Shown here one piece after another: positions 63,300-64,000 of a DNA stretch of 64,000 bases. The notes under the pieces are model-generated. The model did not search any database. It saw only the letters and a list, made by a program, of their open reading frames with translations, and had not been told where the DNA came from. Made by a program: the position numbers and the translations under genes. The DNA comes from Hyphomicrobiales bacterium (GTDB taxonomy: Bacteria; Pseudomonadota; Alphaproteobacteria; Rhizobiales; Methyloligellaceae), in the NCBI GenBank assembly GCA_021775525.1, contig JAJFHQ010000068.1, positions 1 through 64,000 on the forward strand, in the 5' to 3' direction. Positions within the stretch are counted from its first letter, which is position 1. Each line of letters starts with the position of its first letter.

Positions 63300-64000
63300 A
63301 TGTCTGAAAACACCTTCGATCTGGCCGTCATCGGAGGCGGACCTGGCGGTTATGTCGCCGCCATTCGCGCAGCCCAACTGGGCATGAACGCTTGCGTCAT
63401 TGAACGCGAGCATCTTGGCGGCATTTGTCTGAACTGGGGATGCATTCCGACGAAAGCGCTCCTGCGCAGTTCGGAGCTCTATCATCTGTTCAACCATGCG
63501 GACGAATTCGGATTGTCTGCCAGTAATATAGAGTTTGATATTGAGAAAATAATCAAACGTAGCCGCACGGTCTCAAAAAGGCTGACAGGCGGTGTTGGTT
63601 ACCTCATGAAAAAGAACAAAATTACAGTCTTTGACGGCACGGCAAAACTCAAGGGTAAGGGTGTTATTGGTGTGTCTGGGCAGGACGGCGAAGCGCAGCC
63701 TGATGTGCAGGCAAAACACATCATCGTCGCCACGGGCGCTCGGGCACGCTCACTGCCAAACCTTGAGGGAGATGGCAAGCTGGTCTGGACCTACAAGGAA
63801 GCCATGATCCCTGACCATATGCCCAAATCGCTGCTGGTGGTGGGCTCAGGCGCCATTGGCATCGAGTTCGCGAGTTTCTACCGCACGCTGGGCGCTGAAG
63901 TGACGGTCGTCGAGGTCATGGACCGGGTGCTGCCGGTCGAGGATGAAGAGATCTCTGACCTTGCCCAAAAAGCGTTTGAGAAACAAGGCATGAATATTTT
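63300..64000 (+). CDS. lpd: Dihydrolipoamide dehydrogenase (E3), N-terminal part
   Basis: This is the first 233 residues of an E3 subunit, which reoxidises dihydrolipoamide with FAD and NAD. The gene runs off the right edge. The FAD motif VIGGGPGGYVAA (about residues 10-21) and the redox disulfide in GGICLNWGCIPTKALL (about 41-56) are present. ATGARARSLP and the NAD-binding VVGSGAIGIEFASFYRTLG (about 180-198) follow. It starts at ATG 63300 with GGAGAGG upstream, 57 bases after pdhC. Its position makes it the dedicated E3 of the pyruvate complex. Confidence 0.95.
   Translation, partial: MSENTFDLAVIGGGPGGYVAAIRAAQLGMNACVIEREHLGGICLNWGCIPTKALLRSSELYHLFNHADEFGLSASNIEFDIEKIIKRSRTVSKRLTGGVGYLMKKNKITVFDGTAKLKGKGVIGVSGQDGEAQPDVQAKHIIVATGARARSLPNLEGDGKLVWTYKEAMIPDHMPKSLLVVGSGAIGIEFASFYRTLGAEVTVVEVMDRVLPVEDEEISDLAQKAFEKQGMNI

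Overview
The window is 64 kb of a bacterial chromosome core region. Protein families and gene order point to an alphaproteobacterium, most likely a Hyphomicrobiales-like or related marine lineage of moderate GC content (by eye in the mid-50s percent). The evidence is: the nuoG-N / birA / rnj / mce / DUF1467 / proS / lolCD / dnaE string; an E1-beta subunit of pyruvate dehydrogenase that carries its own lipoyl domain; a short ProS without the editing insertion; LpxI instead of LpxH; and an alphaproteobacterial GTTC-N7-GTTC SOS box in front of lexA. No insertion sequence, prophage, CRISPR array, tRNA or rRNA was seen. Coding density is very high: only one stretch longer than 300 bases (11461-11913) lacks a recognisable gene.

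Layout. Bases 1-8208 (+): the distal half of the complex I operon, nuoG (partial) to nuoN. Bases 8213-11460 (+): birA, rnj, mce and a DUF1467 membrane protein. Bases 11461-11913: a gap holding a strong intrinsic terminator that faces the minus strand. Bases 11914-19407 (+): an orphan secreted protein, proS, the lipoprotein exporter pair, and dnaE. Bases 19551-33611 (+): translation genes (rpsB, tsf, frr), then isoprenoid and envelope genes (uppS, cdsA, dxr, rseP, bamA) and lipid A genes (lpxD, fabZ, lpxA, lpxI, lpxB). Bases 33658-36601 (-): gltA and gltX. Bases 36735-38927 (+): comEC. Bases 38939-48064 (-): one long co-directional run, ppiD-trpE-sixA-like-trpG-trpD-trpC-moaC-moeA-lexA, with lexA having its own SOS-box promoter. 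Bases 48274-54065 (+): tpiA, a small secreted protein, secG, pyrG, kdsA and a TPR/2OG-oxygenase protein. Bases 54108-57375 (-): a queuosine operon queC-queE-queD-queF followed by a DUF1835 gene. Bases 57508-64000 (+): eno, ftsB/divIC, pdhA, pdhB, pdhC and lpd (cut by the window edge).

Functionally the window links central energy metabolism (complex I, citrate synthase, enolase, triose-phosphate isomerase, the whole pyruvate dehydrogenase complex) with outer-membrane building (lipid A, KDO, BamA, Lol export, isoprenoid and phospholipid precursors) and the translation and replication core. It is mostly ordinary housekeeping DNA, and I found no clear new multi-gene system. The points most worth a second look are: an S2 ribosomal protein with a lysine-rich linker and a helix-hairpin-helix tail; a QueD whose catalytic cysteine position is asparagine; a leader with mutually exclusive stems in front of the queuosine operon; a minus-strand terminator with no known gene behind it; a TPR protein with a 2OG-Fe(II) oxygenase-like end beside the queuosine operon; and two departures from the usual gene order (no pyrH between tsf and frr, no coaX between birA and rnj).
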